Counted from the stretch's first letter, positions 23,668 through 32,861 are shown. The stretch is DNA of 37,741 bases from Treponema sp. (GCA_016293495.1 JAEDED010000023.1:1-37741), one strand, 5' to 3'. A program made the numbers and translations. The notes: generated by a model not told the origin, from the sequence alone.

Positions 23668-25335
23668 ATGTTTAAATTCAAAAGATTTTTTGTAATCTCA
23701 ATATTAGGAATTTTTCTCTGTTCAAATGTTCTGGCAGAAAGAATCCGAGGTGAACAGCAGCTTATAAAATCAGACAGCTGGGTTTATGAATCACTGAATG
23801 CAGTAATGATTGACAGTGCAAGAACACATTTTTATGACCGGACACCACTGACTGTTCAGGAAATAAAAATAATGCTTAATGAAATCGATTATGAAAAATT
23901 AAGCATTCCTGCAAAAGCTCATTATGACAGAATCATTAATTATCTTAATGAAACAAACTGGAGTTTTGGAACAGATGATTTTTTTCTTGATGCAGAAGTT
24001 GTAGTAACCGCTGAAGGTCAGTATAAATCAAATGATAATCTGGACTGGATTTTTAACCGAAAACTTCGTTCTGACTTTGTACACAGTGATGTTGGAATCA
24101 ATGTTTCAAAATATGCATATTTAGGAGCTGACATTATTCTGGCTCAGTCAAAGTCAGCCCGTGAAGCCAACAGAAATTTTGTAAATGTTCCTTATAATAT
24201 GCAGACAATTGATATTAACTTTCCTCATGATGCATATCTTGCTGCCGGATTTTTGCTTAATGAAAACAGCGGCTTGAATCTGAAAGTTGCAACACTAAAT
24301 CAGAATGTAGGACTTACAAGTATGGGCAGTATCATTCTTTCTGATTATCTTACAGATTCCCCTTATGCTGAACTGAAAGTTTTTTCTCCTTACATTAATT
24401 ACGCTGCAAATGTAACTATGCTTGGTCTTAACAGATATATGTATATGCATAATCTTGAAGTAAGACCTCATAAAAAAATTACTATTTCAGTTCTTGAAGC
24501 CGCTCTTCCTTATGGAGGATTTGATTTACGCTATTTTGTTCCATTCAGTGTATTTCATGGTTATGCAGGCTGGTGGGAATATCAGAATGCAGGATGGAAT
24601 GGAAGTGGTTCAGATGTATCAAGTTATGTCGGTCTTAAATTAAATTATACTCCGGTTGAACATCTTCGTCTTTATTCAAACTTTGCCTTGACTCAGTATC
24701 AGATGCCAAATGAAAATGACAAGACAATTCCAAACGGGGGTGCAATGCAGCTTGGTATCGAAAGTTATATTCCAATTAATGAAGGCTTTTTGCATTTAAG
24801 ACTTGAAGGGGCTTCAAGTTCACCTTATTTCTATCTTAATTCAAGTCCTAACTGGTCATTTGTAAAAACTTACAGTGAAACATGTGATAATGCAAAAACA
24901 TTCTATGAATGGATTGGGTTTCCTTACGGGCCAGATACAATCGGTGGTAAAGTTGACGTCGGTTATGAAGTTCCTAAAAAATGGGGTATTAATTTATCAT
25001 ATATGTTCTTAGCTCGAGGAGAGCTTTCAAGCCCAAATATTTTTGGTAATTGGGGAGCTTCACATTGCAGTAATCCAGATCGTGAAAACTGGGTTTATCC
25101 AACTTCGACAAATAAATACAAAGACGGAGCAAAATTAATAACTCCTTCAGGAATTCCTGAATACCTTAATGTCATCAGCATTAAAGGTGAATACTGGCCG
25201 CTTAACTGGCTTTGTGTAACTGCTTATCCTGGAATCTCTTTTGCATTCAATAACAACAATAAGCAGGGGGAATTTGCCTTCGGATTTGAAATTGCATTGA
25301 GTGTTAAATGTTTTTTGAATAGAATAGGAAAATAA
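23668..25335 (+). CDS. Secreted outer-membrane barrel protein, Wzi-like (paralogue 2)
   Basis: 555 residues, signal peptide about 1-23 (ending NVLA). Same architecture as the gene 22 bases upstream: SDSWVYESL near 34-42, EIDYEKLS near 71-78, YDRI, then barrel strands and the terminal FGFEIALSVK. This tandem pair arose by duplication, followed by considerable divergence in the loops (for example the WNGSGSDVSSY loop near 310). Start ATG with AGGAT eight bases upstream. Outer-membrane location is inferred from the signal peptide and strand pattern, not shown. Confidence 0.7.
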   Translation: MFKFKRFFVISILGIFLCSNVLAERIRGEQQLIKSDSWVYESLNAVMIDSARTHFYDRTPLTVQEIKIMLNEIDYEKLSIPAKAHYDRIINYLNETNWSFGTDDFFLDAEVVVTAEGQYKSNDNLDWIFNRKLRSDFVHSDVGINVSKYAYLGADIILAQSKSAREANRNFVNVPYNMQTIDINFPHDAYLAAGFLLNENSGLNLKVATLNQNVGLTSMGSIILSDYLTDSPYAELKVFSPYINYAANVTMLGLNRYMYMHNLEVRPHKKITISVLEAALPYGGFDLRYFVPFSVFHGYAGWWEYQNAGWNGSGSDVSSYVGLKLNYTPVEHLRLYSNFALTQYQMPNENDKTIPNGGAMQLGIESYIPINEGFLHLRLEGASSSPYFYLNSSPNWSFVKTYSETCDNAKTFYEWIGFPYGPDTIGGKVDVGYEVPKKWGINLSYMFLARGELSSPNIFGNWGASHCSNPDRENWVYPTSTNKYKDGAKLITPSGIPEYLNVISIKGEYWPLNWLCVTAYPGISFAFNNNNKQGEFAFGFEIALSVKCFLNRIGK

Positions 25336-25355
25336 TTTTAATAAAGGAAATGTAT

Positions 25356-27161
25356 ATGTCTAAAAAAATATCAGTTTTATTCTGCCTTCTAGTGACATTT
25401 GTTGCAAGTGTTTTTGCACAGGTTTCTGTTGATCCAAATGATGTATTTTATAAAGATGCCAAGATCTGGGAAACTAAAGGAATTATCGGCTGGCTTCCAC
25501 AGATTCGTCCGTACTCGATTGATACTGTAAAAGCAATTCTCGCTGAAGTTAAAGAAAACGGTGATGAAGAAGATGTAAAGCTTGCTGATTATTATTCCCA
25601 GAAATATTTTTCTAAAAACTGGAATGCCGGAATTACTGTCGGAGCTGATTTGAAAAAGGCAAATGACGATGGCCTTAAAAAAATGATTTATGCAGAGCCA
25701 GAAATTTTTGGCGATATTTCTCTTCTTAAAATTGTAGGCTTTGGTTATCAGGCAGGAATCCTTGCTCAGAATAATTCTGTTAAAGAGAAAGAAATCCTTC
25801 CGATGTTTGAAAATTCCCGTAATAATACTTATGACGATCCTGCCAATGTATGGAAGATCGAAGCAAATATTGATGTAGCCGCAAACTTAACCGTTGGTAA
25901 ATCTGACTTATACGGTATGTTCGGTTTAAATAAAGTTGCATACGGGCCATTTGTAAATGATTCAGTTTTATTAAATGGAACTCAGTTTCATTCAGGAAAC
26001 TTTTCATTTATATATGAAGGTGAAAAATTCGGTTATACACAGATTTTCAGTACTTTAAGCCGTTCGGAAAAAAATGGAGATGCCGGAGTTCTTAATTTCG
26101 TACCTGAAAAATATATGGGATTTCATTCTGTAAGATTTACTCCAATCAAACAACTTGCAATTTCATATTTTGAAACTTCGACTATTACAAACAGATTCGA
26201 TCCTGCATATTTACTTCCTGTTCCTTACATGATTATTCAGGGAATGTTCGGAGCAAGTGATAACACAATCAGCGGTTTGACATTTGATATCAGACCGATT
26301 GACCGTCTTGGAGTTTCAATTTCAGGATTAGTTGATGATGTTAATCTTAATGAACTTATGACAGGACATTTTGATACACGATTTAAGTTTGCTCTTATGG
26401 CAGGCGTTAACTATACACCGGAAGTTTCATTTATTGATAATCTTTCTCTCGATTATACAATTGTTCCTCCATATACCTACAGTCATAACGACCCTTCATT
26501 AAAAATCAACGTTTATGATAAAAATGGAGATTTAGATACTTCTTTACTTACAAAAGCTAAAGACATGGCATCATCTTATAACAAAGATAATTTCACAACA
26601 CGCCTTACAAGCCTCGGAACAAAGATTCCGCCAAACTCAGACCGCATTCATTTCGGCGCATCGTTCAGACCTGTAGAAAGACTCAGACTTGATTTTAATA
26701 CAACCTTCGTTCGTCATGCAAATATTGCAGAAAGCTACAGTGCAGAAGAAGCAAGAAATCTTTTAACTGTCAACAATGCACTTGCCGGTGAGGCAAAAAA
26801 TGGTGATAAACCTTTATATTATTCAACTGACGGTTCAATCTGGACAAGTTCGCTTGATATGAAAGCCGGTGATTACAACTGGTTTATGAGACAGGATCAC
26901 AAAATGTACATTCTTCAGTATGCATTAAATGCAGAATATGAACTTGAAAGACAAAAGTGGGGAACTTTAGTCTTCAATGCCGGTTATATGTTTGAATACA
27001 TTCATAATAAAGGCGTTGACACAAATATTTACAGCGCAATCAATAATACTTCAAATCCTGTTACATTACAGCAGGTTGAAGATGCAAAGAAAAATTGGGT
27101 TGCAAATTTACACAATGTGTTTAATAATTACTTTAGCGTATCAGTAAAATATTTCTACTAA
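25356..27161 (+). CDS. Secreted outer-membrane protein, distant Wzi-like relative
   Basis: 601 residues from ATG 25356, preferred to ATG 25350 because AAAGGA (25343-25348) is seven bases upstream. Signal peptide about 1-22 (ending VFAQ). The mature N-terminus has WETKGIIGWLPQIRPYSI, a motif comparable in position to the P-x-S-I element of the two preceding proteins and of Wzi proteins generally. The rest has alternating beta-strand character and ends in NYFSVSVKYFY, with a terminal aromatic residue typical of outer-membrane barrels. It is only distantly similar to its neighbours. Functional role not recognised. Confidence 0.65.
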   Translation: MSKKISVLFCLLVTFVASVFAQVSVDPNDVFYKDAKIWETKGIIGWLPQIRPYSIDTVKAILAEVKENGDEEDVKLADYYSQKYFSKNWNAGITVGADLKKANDDGLKKMIYAEPEIFGDISLLKIVGFGYQAGILAQNNSVKEKEILPMFENSRNNTYDDPANVWKIEANIDVAANLTVGKSDLYGMFGLNKVAYGPFVNDSVLLNGTQFHSGNFSFIYEGEKFGYTQIFSTLSRSEKNGDAGVLNFVPEKYMGFHSVRFTPIKQLAISYFETSTITNRFDPAYLLPVPYMIIQGMFGASDNTISGLTFDIRPIDRLGVSISGLVDDVNLNELMTGHFDTRFKFALMAGVNYTPEVSFIDNLSLDYTIVPPYTYSHNDPSLKINVYDKNGDLDTSLLTKAKDMASSYNKDNFTTRLTSLGTKIPPNSDRIHFGASFRPVERLRLDFNTTFVRHANIAESYSAEEARNLLTVNNALAGEAKNGDKPLYYSTDGSIWTSSLDMKAGDYNWFMRQDHKMYILQYALNAEYELERQKWGTLVFNAGYMFEYIHNKGVDTNIYSAINNTSNPVTLQQVEDAKKNWVANLHNVFNNYFSVSVKYFY

Positions 27162-27175
27162 TTTTTGGGGAACTT

Positions 27176-28309
27176 ATGGGCAATAAACGCAAATTCTTAT
27201 TTTTTTACTTAACAACAGGAGCAGGACATATTTCTACTGCCAGAGTTATGAAAGATTGTATTCTTAAAAATAACCCTGACGCAGAAATTGTAATGATCAA
27301 CGGTTTTGACAACAAGAATTTTTTAGGAAAACTCATTTTTGAAACAGGCTATTATTTTTCTACAAACTTCCTGGGCGGACTTTATTCCTTGACTTACGAT
27401 CTGGCTCAGTCAAGATTTTTCCAGAAAATGATGCTTTATACAATTGCTCCTCATACAATAAAATATATTAAAAAGGTTATCGAAGAAGAACAGCCAACAG
27501 ATATCGTTAACTTTCATTTTGCATTAACTCCATTTTTGAAAAAAGTTCTCAGAAGTACAGACAGAAAAATTAATATGACTGTAATGGTAACAGATCCATT
27601 TACAGTTCCTCGCTGCTGGTTCTACGAAAAGACAATGAACTATTTCGTATATTCCCAGGAAGCTAAAGAAATAGGAATCAAGTTAAAAGTACCTGCAGAA
27701 AATATTACAATCGTTCCATTTGCATTAAATCCGAAATATCAGGAAAAATTTACTGCAGAGGATGTAGTCGCATTAAAGAAAAAGCACGGCTACGATCTGA
27801 ATAAAAAAATACTTCTTATGATTGGCGGTGGAGACGGTCTTCCTGGTGCTATTGATATTATTAATAAATGTATCAGAAAAAAAGCTGATTTCGCTGTTGC
27901 GGTTATCTGCGGTAAAGACAAAGTCAAGAAAGATTATCTTGAAATGGTAAAAAAAGCAAATCCTCAGCTTGATTTACATGTTTACGGATTTGTTAATTAT
28001 CTTGATGAACTTGTTAAACTTTGTGACTGTGTAGTAATGAAAGCCGGACCTGCAACATTGGTTGAAGTTTTGACTTGTAAAAAACCTGTAATTATTTCGC
28101 GTTATATTCACAACCAGGAAAAAGGTAACATGCAGTTTGCAGTTAGAAATAAGGTCGGATATTTTATTCAGAAACCAGAAAAGATTTATGATAAAGTTGA
28201 AGAACTTCTCGATGATAAAGATTTTGATATAAAGATGGCAAAACGTTTTGCAGCTCTGGATATCGATGTTGATACAGACAAAACTGCAAAACTTCTGCTT
28301 TCTTATTAA
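27176..28309 (+). CDS. Glycosyltransferase, MGDG synthase/MurG type (GT28)
   Basis: 377 residues, no signal peptide; a peripheral membrane enzyme by family. The N-terminal LTTGAGHISTARVM (12-25) is the MGDG-synthase entry motif with the conserved GAGH. The C-terminal GT-B half has LLMIGGGDGLPGA near 214-226 and KAGPATLVEVLTCKKPVI near 287-304, which binds the nucleotide sugar. Relatives make mono- or di-glycosyl diacylglycerol from UDP-glucose or UDP-galactose. GGGGA precedes the ATG and only 14 bases separate it from the barrel gene, implying one operon. Expected role: a glycolipid for the envelope. The exact sugar cannot be read from sequence. Confidence 0.85.
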   Translation: MGNKRKFLFFYLTTGAGHISTARVMKDCILKNNPDAEIVMINGFDNKNFLGKLIFETGYYFSTNFLGGLYSLTYDLAQSRFFQKMMLYTIAPHTIKYIKKVIEEEQPTDIVNFHFALTPFLKKVLRSTDRKINMTVMVTDPFTVPRCWFYEKTMNYFVYSQEAKEIGIKLKVPAENITIVPFALNPKYQEKFTAEDVVALKKKHGYDLNKKILLMIGGGDGLPGAIDIINKCIRKKADFAVAVICGKDKVKKDYLEMVKKANPQLDLHVYGFVNYLDELVKLCDCVVMKAGPATLVEVLTCKKPVIISRYIHNQEKGNMQFAVRNKVGYFIQKPEKIYDKVEELLDDKDFDIKMAKRFAALDIDVDTDKTAKLLLSY

Positions 28310-28312
28310 AGT

Positions 28313-29485
28313 CTACAAAGATTCGTGAGCATAGAAATGCTTTACGACTCTTTCTTCAAAGGCCTTTTTAATTAACTCATCAGGATTAATCTGATTGTAA
28401 ATTTCTTTTGCCTCTTCAATTGATGCCCTTAACACAGGATGTTTTGGGCTAAAAAGAACACAGCAGTCTTCGTATGGAAGAATCGATGTTTCGTAAGTAT
28501 TGATAAAATACGCAGTCTGCACGATTTCTTCTTTATCAAGACCAACACAAGGTCTTAAAAGCGGAACTTCTGCCATGCTTTCTGTTACAGCCATGTTTTC
28601 AAGTGTCTGGCTTGCAACCTGACCAAGACTTTCACCGGTAATAAGACACTGACAGTTAATGTGTTTTGCCAGCATGTTGCTCGCAGTCATCATGCACATT
28701 CGAAGTGCAATTGTACTCCAGCTATCGGGTGCCTTTTCTTTAATGAGCATCTGAACATCTGTAAACGAAATAATGTTGAGTGTAGTCTGAAGTCCGTAAG
28801 TTGAAAGAGCTTTTGCAAGATCTTCAACTTTTTTCTGAGCTTCTTCAGAAGTGTAAGGGTAGGAATGAAAATAAACGCATTCAACTTTCATTCCGCGGCG
28901 GAGCATTCTGTATCCTGCAACAGGGCTGTCCAAACCGCCTGATAAAAGCAGAAGACCTTTTCCGCTTGTTCCGACAGGGAGTCCGCGGCAGCCAATCTGA
29001 GAGTTTGTATAAACAAAACATTTTTCACGAACTTCAACAGAAATAACGACGTCAGGATTGTGAAGGTCAACTTTCATGGAACCGTCATCAAAAAGTCCTG
29101 AAGCAGATTCCCTCATGATTGCATAAGAATCGAGCGGGAATGATTTGTCACTTCTTCTTGCATCTACCTTGAAAGTTTTTGCACCGTTTTCTTTTGCCAG
29201 AAGCCCAAGCTCAGTTACTGTTTTTGTGATTGCTTCAATATTCTTTTCGCAGATTTTTGTTTTTGCCCAGCCTGTAATTCCGATAAGATGATTCAAACAG
29301 AATTCAACTTTGGAACAATATTCTTCTTCAACTTCAATGTACATTCTTCCTGCGCGTAAAATTACGTCAACGGGAATATGCTTTAAAAAATCACGTGCAT
29401 TACGGACAAGCTGCTGTTCAAAAGATTTGATGTTGGAACCTTTAAGTGTAAGTTCTCCAAGTTTTGCAAGATAAGTAATTTTCAT
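28313..29485 (-). CDS. thiI: tRNA 4-thiouridine synthetase ThiI (no rhodanese domain)
   Basis: Uses ATP and persulphide sulphur to make 4-thiouridine at tRNA position 8; also serves thiamine synthesis in some bacteria. 390 residues: ferredoxin-like and THUMP domains (about 1-165), then the PP-loop SGGLDSPVAGY near 183-193. The core ends near 372. E. coli ThiI has an extra C-terminal rhodanese domain with the catalytic Cys456; this protein stops before it, the common short form. Cysteines in EDCCVLFSP near 337-345 match the conserved Cys344 region. Start ATG 29485, chosen because a TATACT -10 box ends six bases upstream. Stops three bases from the convergent glycosyltransferase. Confidence 0.93.
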   Translation of the reverse strand: MKITYLAKLGELTLKGSNIKSFEQQLVRNARDFLKHIPVDVILRAGRMYIEVEEEYCSKVEFCLNHLIGITGWAKTKICEKNIEAITKTVTELGLLAKENGAKTFKVDARRSDKSFPLDSYAIMRESASGLFDDGSMKVDLHNPDVVISVEVREKCFVYTNSQIGCRGLPVGTSGKGLLLLSGGLDSPVAGYRMLRRGMKVECVYFHSYPYTSEEAQKKVEDLAKALSTYGLQTTLNIISFTDVQMLIKEKAPDSWSTIALRMCMMTASNMLAKHINCQCLITGESLGQVASQTLENMAVTESMAEVPLLRPCVGLDKEEIVQTAYFINTYETSILPYEDCCVLFSPKHPVLRASIEEAKEIYNQINPDELIKKAFEERVVKHFYAHESL

Positions 29486-29491
29486 ATTGAA

Positions 29492-29520
29492 AGTATATAG
29501 AAATTTCACTTTTTATACAA
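29492..29520 (-). promoter_or_regulatory. Leaderless-type promoter of thiI
   Basis: Minus strand: TTGTAT (29520-29515), 17-base spacer, TATACT (29497-29492), then six bases to the ATG. No Shine-Dalgarno. Confidence 0.6.
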
Positions 29521-29566
29521 ATATTCCCATGCCTATAAAGCATCAAATCGAAAGATTGAAAATGTA

Positions 29567-29595
29567 TTGAATTACTTCAATTTTCCCTTTATAAT
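29567..29595 (+). promoter_or_regulatory. Leaderless-type promoter of the acyl-CoA ligase gene
   Basis: TTGAAT (29567-29572), 17-base spacer, TATAAT (29590-29595), then seven bases to the ATG at 29603. Transcription should start at or one base from the start codon. The -35 TTG is also an in-frame start codon on paper, which would mislead a gene finder. Confidence 0.7.
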
Positions 29596-29602
29596 TTTAA
29601 AA

Positions 29603-31603
29603 ATGCACAGTATTGACCGTTTATTACATTTCAGATCTCAAGGTTCTCGTGATTTAGGAAAGACAATTCCCCAGATGCTCAAAAAATCTGTGGAAGAAAG
29701 TCCTGATACTGTACTTCAGGCATTTAAAAATGAAATCGGAAGCTATGATTACCACAGTTATAAACTTGTTTACCGTCACATTTTAAATCTTGCCTGTGCA
29801 TTAAAAGATTTTGGAATCAAACGCGGTGACCTTGTTGGTCTCATTTCAGATAACCGCCGTGAATGGTTCATTACAGATCTTGCTTTGCTCTGTCTCGGCG
29901 CTGCAGATGTTCCTCGTGGATGCGATTCAATGGGAACTGAAATCCGTTTTATTTTAAGCTTTACTTCGTGCAAAGTTTGTTTCTTTGAAAATGAAAGACA
30001 GCTTATTAAAGTTCTCGATAATATTGACGAAGTTCCCGAATTGAAGGATGCAATTCTTTTTGATTCTCCGTCTGACCTTACAATGGAACGCGCCGCTTTA
30101 CTTGGAATCCGCGTTCACAAATTTATTGAGTTTGAAGATAACGGAAAAAAATCAACAGATGCACAGCGTGCAGAAATTGAAGCTGAAATTGAAAAAACTG
30201 AAGGCTCTGATTTAGCAACAATTATTTTTACTTCAGGAACTACGGGAACTCCAAAAGGCGTAATGCTTTCGCACGATAACTTTATCTGCCAGTGCGAAGT
30301 TGTTCATGAAGTTTTGACTACAGCAAAAGAAGGCGATATGTGGCTTTCAATTCTTCCTGTATGGCATATCATGGAACGTGTTTATACATATTTCATTATT
30401 GCATTAAAGAGTGGAATTGCATATTCAAAGCCTGCTGTAGAAATTATGAAAGAAGATATCAATGCGATTAATCCTCAATGGATTGTAGGTGTTCCTCGTT
30501 TATGGGATGCGTTTACACAGAGCTGGTATCGTGAACAGAAAAGAAAAAGTGGCTTTGCGTTGCTTTTCTTTAATCTTGCAATGTCTGCAGGAAAATCTTT
30601 CTGCTGGGCACATGACCGCGTATTCGGATGGATCTGCCGTTTTTCAATCTGGCAGAAAATCTTCGATAGAATTTACGGCTTTATTCCATTCCTTTTGCTT
30701 TCTCCGTTTGCAGGTCTTGGATATTTAACAGTTATAAGAAAACTTCGCCGCCGTTTCGGTAAAAATATTAAAGCATGTGTCTGCGGTGGAGGAAGTCTCC
30801 AGCCAGAAAATGATTTGATTTTCCGTGCGCTTCGTGTACCGCTGCTCGACTGTTACGGAATGACAGAAACAGCACCGATTCTTTCTGTCAGAAGTCCTAA
30901 GAAACCAATGTCTGGCTGTGTCGGAAAAATTTTCCCATCCGCAGAAGTTATCGTTGTTCCTGAAAAAGACGGTGTTCCATTGGCCTCAACTCCATTAGGA
31001 CCAGGAAAGCGCGGCCTCATTTTTGCCCGTGGCCGTCAGGTAATGAAAGGATATTATCGCCGTCCGGATTTGACTAAAAAAATTATTGATAATGACGGCT
31101 GGATCAACACTGGTGACCTTGGAATGCTTTCCATCGCCAACGAAATCACAATCACAGGCCGCGCTAAAGATACAATCGTATTGATGGGCGGTGAAAATGT
31201 TGAACCTCAGATTATTGAAAATGCAATCTGCCGCAGTATTTATGTAGAATCTTGCGTTGCTGTCGGTCAGGATAAAAAATATATCGGTGCCCTCATTGTT
31301 CCTCGTAAAGACAATATCCTTCAGTATGCAAAGGACAATAATGTTTATTACGATAATTATGAGTCACTTCTCGAATCAAATGAAATTCATAATCTTATCC
31401 GCGAAGAAATTGACCGCTTTACAGATGAGAAAAATGGATTCAGAACTTGTGAAAAAGTTGCAAAATTCATTTCTCTACCTGAAAGCTTCCAGATTGGTAA
31501 AGAAATCAATGCAAAGCAGATTGTAATGCGTCATAAGATTGAAACAATTTATTCAAAGGAAATTGCAAAACTGTTTGCATCAAGATCAAATTCTTTAACT
31601 TGA
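29603..31603 (+). CDS. Long-chain fatty acid-CoA ligase (AMP-forming)
   Basis: Activates a fatty acid with ATP and CoA through an acyl-AMP. 666 residues. The AMP-binding signature TIIFTSGTTGTPKG is at 206-219, YGMTETAPILS near 420-430, the hinge and GWINTGDLG near 505-513, and GRAKDTIVLMGGENVEP near 522-538. This is the FadD-like/long form with an extra aromatic-rich segment (about 318-375) between the first two motifs. Start: ATG 29603; upstream in-frame codons lie in the promoter. Host-dependent spirochaetes often take up exogenous fatty acids, which fits (inference). It may also serve acyl-ACP synthesis. Confidence 0.9.
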   Translation: MHSIDRLLHFRSQGSRDLGKTIPQMLKKSVEESPDTVLQAFKNEIGSYDYHSYKLVYRHILNLACALKDFGIKRGDLVGLISDNRREWFITDLALLCLGAADVPRGCDSMGTEIRFILSFTSCKVCFFENERQLIKVLDNIDEVPELKDAILFDSPSDLTMERAALLGIRVHKFIEFEDNGKKSTDAQRAEIEAEIEKTEGSDLATIIFTSGTTGTPKGVMLSHDNFICQCEVVHEVLTTAKEGDMWLSILPVWHIMERVYTYFIIALKSGIAYSKPAVEIMKEDINAINPQWIVGVPRLWDAFTQSWYREQKRKSGFALLFFNLAMSAGKSFCWAHDRVFGWICRFSIWQKIFDRIYGFIPFLLLSPFAGLGYLTVIRKLRRRFGKNIKACVCGGGSLQPENDLIFRALRVPLLDCYGMTETAPILSVRSPKKPMSGCVGKIFPSAEVIVVPEKDGVPLASTPLGPGKRGLIFARGRQVMKGYYRRPDLTKKIIDNDGWINTGDLGMLSIANEITITGRAKDTIVLMGGENVEPQIIENAICRSIYVESCVAVGQDKKYIGALIVPRKDNILQYAKDNNVYYDNYESLLESNEIHNLIREEIDRFTDEKNGFRTCEKVAKFISLPESFQIGKEINAKQIVMRHKIETIYSKEIAKLFASRSNSLT

Positions 31604-31624
31604 TTTTCATAATTTGCCGATAAT
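31595..31624 (+). promoter_or_regulatory. Weak candidate promoter before the secreted unknown gene
   Basis: TTAACT (31595-31600), 18-base spacer, GATAAT (31619-31624), then six bases to GTG. The boxes match less well than elsewhere, but the -10 to start spacing repeats the leaderless pattern. Confidence 0.3.
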
Positions 31625-31630
31625 TATATT

Positions 31631-32800
31631 GTGAAAAAGTTTTTAGTTTTTATCACATTAAGTTTAATTACTCTCAATTTTTCTTTTTCTCAGAAAAAAC
31701 TTTCTGATGCAGTTACAGAGTCAGACAGTGCAGAAACTTTACAAAGTTCAGACAGTTCTCAAATTGAAATTCAGAAACCCGATGCACTTTTGATTACTGA
31801 AAGTGTTCCAGAAATCTTTGACGGCATTTGGGAAGGCGAGGATCGTTATATTCTTTTTCAGGAAAAATCAGAACTTAAAGATATCGTTAAAGGCGATGTA
31901 AAATTGACGGACGATAATTGTATCTGGATTTACCTTAAAATATTTTACGGCTGGTACGTTGACCGTGCTGCAGAAAAAACAACCCGTAAAAATGCAAAAA
32001 ATGGCTATGATAGAAACGATGTTGTTTTCCGTGATATTCAGAATATAAAAATCCAATTTAAGCCTTTAATTGATTCTGAAAACTGCTGTGCTTATGAGAT
32101 TATCGTAACTTATCCCGGTATCAGGGAAAATACGGTTATCCCAGTCTGTATTATAAACAATCAGCTTTATCTTGATTTTGCAATTAAAACAAATGAACTT
32201 CCTGAAAATGCTCATGATGAAAAAATTGAAAAAAATCCTTTAACAGGATCGTGGAGTTCAATAGGTAAGGTAAGTGGAATTAAGGTCAGCCGTCCAATTG
32301 TTAAAGAGAATCTTACATCTATGTATATCACTGATGACTCTGTTTATTACATCCGCTACTGGAAAACTGACATGCCGTATTCAACAGATATGGCGTTCTT
32401 TTCTGACGGAAAGTATAAATACGAAGTGCCAAAACATATAAATTCTGCCGGAAACATTTACACTTGTGTTACAGGCCGCAGTGTTACAATCAGAAATGTC
32501 CAGAGACAAAAACTTCCCCTTGAAAACTACATTATGAACAGTGAAAATAATGTAATCGCTTTTGGTGAACCTTATATGAAAAAGATTTCTGAAAGCTGTC
32601 TTTTAAAAGATATGATGCAGATTGTGAAGGTTTCTAATGCACGAAAAGCACCTCCTCAGGACCCTCCGTTCCCGCCTGCAGAACTGGACTGGCATCTTGA
32701 AGATATATCGCGCGTAGAACTCAGTAATCAGCTTATTCAGGCTGTAAGAAAGCGCCAGAGAGATTTTTACGAAAAGTACAAACTCGGACTTCATTACTAA
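31631..32800 (+). CDS. Secreted protein of unknown function
   Basis: 389 residues from GTG 31631. A hydrophobic signal peptide spans about 1-20 (ending NFSFS) and no lipobox cysteine follows. The mature protein begins with a Ser/Asp/Glu-rich linker (about 22-50), then GIWEGEDRYILF near 60-71 and mixed strand-rich sequence to about 310, and ends with a charged helix (RKRQRDFYEKYKLG). I recognise no family. Likely periplasmic. No Shine-Dalgarno is visible. It stands between the acyl-CoA ligase and ileS on the same strand but with its own weak promoter signal, so its partners are unclear. Confidence 0.75.
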   Translation: MKKFLVFITLSLITLNFSFSQKKLSDAVTESDSAETLQSSDSSQIEIQKPDALLITESVPEIFDGIWEGEDRYILFQEKSELKDIVKGDVKLTDDNCIWIYLKIFYGWYVDRAAEKTTRKNAKNGYDRNDVVFRDIQNIKIQFKPLIDSENCCAYEIIVTYPGIRENTVIPVCIINNQLYLDFAIKTNELPENAHDEKIEKNPLTGSWSSIGKVSGIKVSRPIVKENLTSMYITDDSVYYIRYWKTDMPYSTDMAFFSDGKYKYEVPKHINSAGNIYTCVTGRSVTIRNVQRQKLPLENYIMNSENNVIAFGEPYMKKISESCLLKDMMQIVKVSNARKAPPQDPPFPPAELDWHLEDISRVELSNQLIQAVRKRQRDFYEKYKLGLHY

Positions 32801-32861
32801 TTCTTTCATATATATATAATCTCATTTTCTCGCCATAGTAGAATAATTTCTTAAATTTCAG

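Noticed and set aside
28318..28345. Hairpin near GTGAGCATAGAAATGCTTTAC as a terminator between the glycosyltransferase and thiI
   Set aside because: The stem is short with a bulge and has no T-run; it lies within the thiI coding sequence.
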